DNA of 64,000 nt from contig NZ_JACWZY010000013.1 in the NCBI RefSeq assembly GCF_014699005.1, forward strand, positions 1 through 64,000. Direction: 5' to 3'. A program made the position numbers and the translations under genes. Positions 61,547-64,000 of this stretch are shown piece by piece; the stretch's first letter is position 1; every line of letters starts with the position of its first letter. The notes beneath the pieces were generated by a model. It did not search any database and had not been told where the DNA came from. It was given only the letters and a program-made list of their open reading frames with translations. The DNA is from Spirosoma profusum (GTDB lineage Bacteria; Bacteroidota; Bacteroidia; Cytophagales; Spirosomataceae).

Positions 61547-62707
61547 ATGAAAAAACGGTTCTACGAATTCCTTGCGGTTTTGGGGGTAGTTTTAGTGGTT
61601 TGCGGGTACGTAGCGAAAGATAATCATCAGGCTGAGGGGAGCGTTTTCTTTAGTTCTCAGGAGGGAACGTTATATGCACTTGATGTCCGGAACGGAAAAC
61701 CAAAATGGCAAAATAAATTGAGTCGGGCACCCATCGATGCCGCGCCTATCGTCGCAGATGGACTGGTTATTCAGGGTGTATCTTCCGAATCGGCTTTGTG
61801 CGCTGTCGATGCCTCAACCGGCGTTATACGTTGGAAATACCAACTCAGAGCAGGCCCCGTTTTTTCACCCCGGATCAGCAATAAAACGGTCTTTGTACTG
61901 ACCGACAACAAAGCTCCCTGGGATCTTACCCGACCAAATTTCACAACCCTTCATGCTATTGACCTGGGAACGGGGCAGCTCAAATGGGTATTTCGGGCGG
62001 GCGAGCAGGCGGCTGGTACGTTGGCCGCGGGCAATACGTCGGAAAACTGCCCGATTGTGCATGAGGGAATTATCTATTTTGGTGGTAACGATGGTACGTT
62101 TTACGCGCTCGATAGCCAGAACGGAGATGTAAAATGGAAATACAAGTCAGGTTTTTCGTTTCATTCCAGTCCGGTCTGGGTAAAGGGGTACGTTTATGCC
62201 GGTGATGATTATGGCAATCTGCTGGCGCTGGATGCTATGACAGGTGCCCTGATATGGAAAACACATGATGCATTCTCTATTCATACCAATATTGTTACCG
62301 ATAATAACTGCCTGTTTGTTCCCTACGATGGCCCTTCGGCATTAATTGCTTATTCCTGTGAAGATGGAAGAAAACGCTGGTCGTTTACGCCAACAAGTTT
62401 CATTGTCACAGCCCCATCGTTAGTCAACGGCTTTATTTACCTTAATTCGATCGATGGCAGGCTCTACGCAATAGATTCTCAGAAAGGAACGGTGGTCTGG
62501 ACAAAATCGGTGTATATGCCGAACACAACGCCCACCGTAGCCGATGGCACGCTGTACGTAGGAAGTGGCAGCAAATTATGTGCGTTCACTGCCGATAGTG
62601 GCAAGGAGAAATGGGTATTTGCTGCGGCCGGTTCAGTTATGAAAAGCGCCTGTGTACAGACGCAAAGCGGATCCGTTTATCGCGGATTGGGCGGCATTCA
62701 ACCGTAA
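61547..62707 (+). CDS. PQQ-type beta-propeller protein
   Basis: A 386-residue protein counted from the ATG at 61547 (a GTG at 61520 and an ATG at 61541 are in frame); an N-terminal membrane or signal segment lies at about 5-22. Eight or so repeats of the type GTLYALDVRNGKPKWQNKL, ALDSQNGDVKWKYKSG and LYVGSGSKLCAFTADSGKEKW mark a PQQ/YVTN-like propeller. PQQ-contacting residues are not complete, so it may be a structural propeller as in BamB rather than a dehydrogenase. Confidence 0.83.
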   Translation: MKKRFYEFLAVLGVVLVVCGYVAKDNHQAEGSVFFSSQEGTLYALDVRNGKPKWQNKLSRAPIDAAPIVADGLVIQGVSSESALCAVDASTGVIRWKYQLRAGPVFSPRISNKTVFVLTDNKAPWDLTRPNFTTLHAIDLGTGQLKWVFRAGEQAAGTLAAGNTSENCPIVHEGIIYFGGNDGTFYALDSQNGDVKWKYKSGFSFHSSPVWVKGYVYAGDDYGNLLALDAMTGALIWKTHDAFSIHTNIVTDNNCLFVPYDGPSALIAYSCEDGRKRWSFTPTSFIVTAPSLVNGFIYLNSIDGRLYAIDSQKGTVVWTKSVYMPNTTPTVADGTLYVGSGSKLCAFTADSGKEKWVFAAAGSVMKSACVQTQSGSVYRGLGGIQP

Positions 62708-62722
62708 CGTAGTGCGAATTTC

Positions 62723-62850
62723 GGCCCTGACAGGCTCCGGCCGCTTCGGCGGTCCGATGTCGGAGTCGCGGTAGCGACTAATGGGATAGCTACAACACAT
62801 CCGCTAACTTCGACATCGGACCGCCGAAGCGGCCGGAGCCTGTCGAGGCC
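62723..62850. repeat. GC-rich large inverted repeat (40-bp arms)
   Basis: Arms 62723-62762 and 62811-62850 match at 38 of 40 positions; the core is GACAGGCTCCGGCCGCTTCG. The 48-nt loop contains its own small hairpin AGTCGC-GGTA-GCGACT. It ends exactly at the stop of the leftward regulator gene, so it may be a bidirectional terminator. Confidence 0.85.
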
Positions 62851-63150
62851 TTATAAATTCTTGATAAACGCTTCCAGTGCGTTCAGGTGGTCGGTAAACG
62901 CCTGTTGCCCAGCCGGAGTGGCCGAGTATGTCGTGTTGGGTTTGCGCCCGACAAACTGCTTTTGAACCGATACGTAGTTTAATTCCTCTAACGCGCGCAG
63001 ATGGGTGGCGAGGTTGCCGTCGGTGAGGCCGAGCAACTCTTTCAGCGCGTTGAAACTCAGGGAATCATTGACCATCAGAACCGACATGATGCTCAGGCGC
63101 GCTTTGCTTTCAAAAGCTTTATTAAACTGAGCCAGCAGGTCGTTCATCAT
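62851..63150 (-). CDS. Winged-helix transcriptional regulator
   Basis: A 99-residue DNA-binding protein of the HTH_27/MarR-like type. The helix-turn-helix block LSFNALKELLGLTDGNLATHLRALEELNYV (about 31-60) and the wing VQKQFVGRKPNTTYSATPAGQQA are typical. Its start lies 29 bp inside the end of the next gene, a membrane protein on the same strand, so they form one operon in which the regulator probably controls the pair. Confidence 0.88.
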   Translation of the reverse strand: MMNDLLAQFNKAFESKARLSIMSVLMVNDSLSFNALKELLGLTDGNLATHLRALEELNYVSVQKQFVGRKPNTTYSATPAGQQAFTDHLNALEAFIKNL

Positions 63151-63796
63151 GGGTTACATTCCGTTCGTATTTATAATACATGGCCATACCATACCCGATG
63201 TGCAGTACGCCAAAACCAATCGCCCAGGTCAATAAATTATAACCAGGGAAACAGATCGACAGCAACCCCAGGCCAATTTCGCAATACGCCAGCGATTCGA
63301 CATCGCGAAACGTGTATTTACTACCGTTCAGCAAAGCTAATCCATAAAATATAAGCGTCGCAGGAAAAGCCAGCCAGATGAGGTTATAATAGAGCAGTGC
63401 GAGGCAAAACACGCCACCCGTAGCCAGCGGTACCACCAATGCCCAAAGGAGTCGTTGCGATGACTTGTTCCAGACGCGCAAACCCTGCCGTCGGGCTTTC
63501 CGGACGGTGAAATACGTACCAGAGAGCAGTGCCAGCACCAGTACGTAGAGAGCTACTTTTACCACAAATTCTACTACAGTCTGGTTCGTTGCGTCGTCGT
63601 AACTTTTTTGCCGGTCGTAACTTAGCACGGTGAACCAGTTTGTACGCAGGCGCATGTACACAGCCAGGGCGCCCGCCATCGCCACCAGCCCCGCCGATAC
63701 GCCAGATAAACCACTTAACGACAGGAATTTGGAGGAACGCTCCATCAGACTGCGGATTTCCGTCAGTGTTTGCAGGTGTTCGTGCGATTCGCGCAT
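63122..63796 (-). CDS. Membrane protein co-transcribed with a winged-helix regulator
   Basis: A 224-residue protein with a polar N-terminal helix (1-22, EHLQTLTEIRSLMERSSKFL) and about six membrane segments from residue 25. No catalytic motif is seen. Such proteins paired with HTH_27 regulators are frequent in Bacteroidota and are of unknown function. It overlaps the regulator gene by 29 bp. Confidence 0.75.
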   Translation of the reverse strand: MRESHEHLQTLTEIRSLMERSSKFLSLSGLSGVSAGLVAMAGALAVYMRLRTNWFTVLSYDRQKSYDDATNQTVVEFVVKVALYVLVLALLSGTYFTVRKARRQGLRVWNKSSQRLLWALVVPLATGGVFCLALLYYNLIWLAFPATLIFYGLALLNGSKYTFRDVESLAYCEIGLGLLSICFPGYNLLTWAIGFGVLHIGYGMAMYYKYERNVTHDERPAGSV

Positions 63797-63814
63797 GATT
63801 AAAGAGTGAAAGAG

Positions 63815-64000
63815 TTAATGAGTGAAAAAGTGCTGCAACGGATGTTGAATGACTGAATTAGTAACTGTGATTTGAGCGTGTGAATAAAATGGGTTTCCTG
63901 CTACGTCGAGCAATCGTCCGCCGAGGATAATCAGGCCGACAATCGCTGCTGCAATGGCTACCAGCAGCACAGCGCCCGACGATAAATCTTTAACGGCTTT
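63815..64000 (-). CDS. dgkA: Diacylglycerol/undecaprenol kinase, C-terminal part cut by window end
   Basis: The last 61 codons are seen on the minus strand, from the right edge to a TAA at 63815-63817. The sequence KAVKDLSSGAVLLVAIAAAI matches the conserved KDxxSAAVLL segment and final membrane helix of the small DgkA/UndPK kinases; a polar tail of about 25 residues follows. The N-terminal catalytic part lies beyond the window. The gene is on the same strand as the membrane protein and regulator, with an 18-bp gap, so it may head that operon. Confidence 0.72.
   Translation of the reverse strand, partial: KAVKDLSSGAVLLVAIAAAIVGLIILGGRLLDVAGNPFYSHAQITVTNSVIQHPLQHFFTH

Noticed and set aside
1-64000. 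tRNA, rRNA, insertion sequences, prophage or integrase sites
   Set aside because: Reading both strands I saw no cloverleaf with conserved arms, no transposase or integrase motif and no flanking direct repeats; weak cases would need tRNAscan and ISfinder searches.

Overview
The window looks like chromosomal DNA of a Bacteroidota member, most likely order Cytophagales and close to Spirosoma. The grounds are the gene families present: DUF1080, FISUMP, DUF4403, DUF6090 and DUF4097 proteins, an ECF sigma factor paired with an anti-sigma protein, a LytS-type histidine kinase, many lipoproteins and Tat-exported enzymes, and Bacteroidota-type -7 boxes (TAnnTTTG). This placement is inferred from family content, not from an rRNA gene. 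I see no rRNA, tRNA, transposase, prophage or CRISPR array.

Layout. 0-5.7 kb: a Tat-exported two-subunit molybdenum hydroxylase, a small secreted protein with a paralogue at 50.3 kb, a Gfo/Idh/MocA oxidoreductase, and an ECF sigma factor with a small membrane protein. 5.9-11.2 kb: two lipoproteins, an orphan LytS-type kinase, then two tiny membrane/His-rich proteins and an Hsp20. 11.3-17.6 kb: M1 peptidase, secreted propeller-like protein, NAD(P)-binding oxidoreductase, secreted amidohydrolase, Bcr/CflA exporter. 17.7-22.2 kb: three neighbouring DEAD-box RNA helicases. 22.4-27.4 kb: cupin, MFS transporter, a solenoid-like pentad-repeat protein, VOC protein, FISUMP lipoprotein, GH18 chitinase. 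27.5-34.4 kb: META lipoprotein, DUF1080 protein opposite a Tat-exported mannonate dehydratase, DUF4403, SnoaL-like and glycine-zipper proteins, LD-carboxypeptidase. 34.4-42.6 kb: small metabolic, stress and envelope genes, gamma-glutamyltransferase, an NlpC/P60-PGBD protein and a gluconate permease. 42.9-54.3 kb: a secreted metzincin protease, two related 17-residue-repeat surface proteins, and a sigma/anti-sigma/DUF4097 operon. 54.3-64 kb: serine hydrolase, membrane proteins, Hsp70-like protein, TIM-barrel sugar isomerase, GH5 glycosidase, PQQ-type propeller, a winged-helix regulator/membrane pair, and the C-terminal end of a diacylglycerol kinase cut by the window edge.

How the genes fit together. 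Most are envelope or exported functions for polymer and peptide breakdown (GH18, GH5, M1, metzincin, LD-carboxypeptidase, DUF1080, UxuA) plus uptake and regulation. Several short operons are clear from overlaps or tiny gaps: 123-2776, 3677-5689, 10144-11202, 18261-20733, 48024-50163 and 62851-63796.

The most striking signal is not a gene. The pentamer ACGTA and its reverse complement TACGT, often extended to ACGTAGC/GCTACGT, recur across nearly the whole window in genes and spacers, at several times the chance rate in the stretches I counted. They appear to impose rare codons (CTA-CGT, TTA-CGT and ATA-CGT for Leu-Arg and Ile-Arg). The spacers also hold an unusual number of long, nearly perfect inverted repeats, including a five-locus palindromic family built on GTCATGCTGACGAAGGAAGC. 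The two 124-residue paralogues keep a shared upstream layout with a sigma-54-like element and two 8-bp direct repeats 21 bp apart. I did not find a clear new defence or biosynthetic system.
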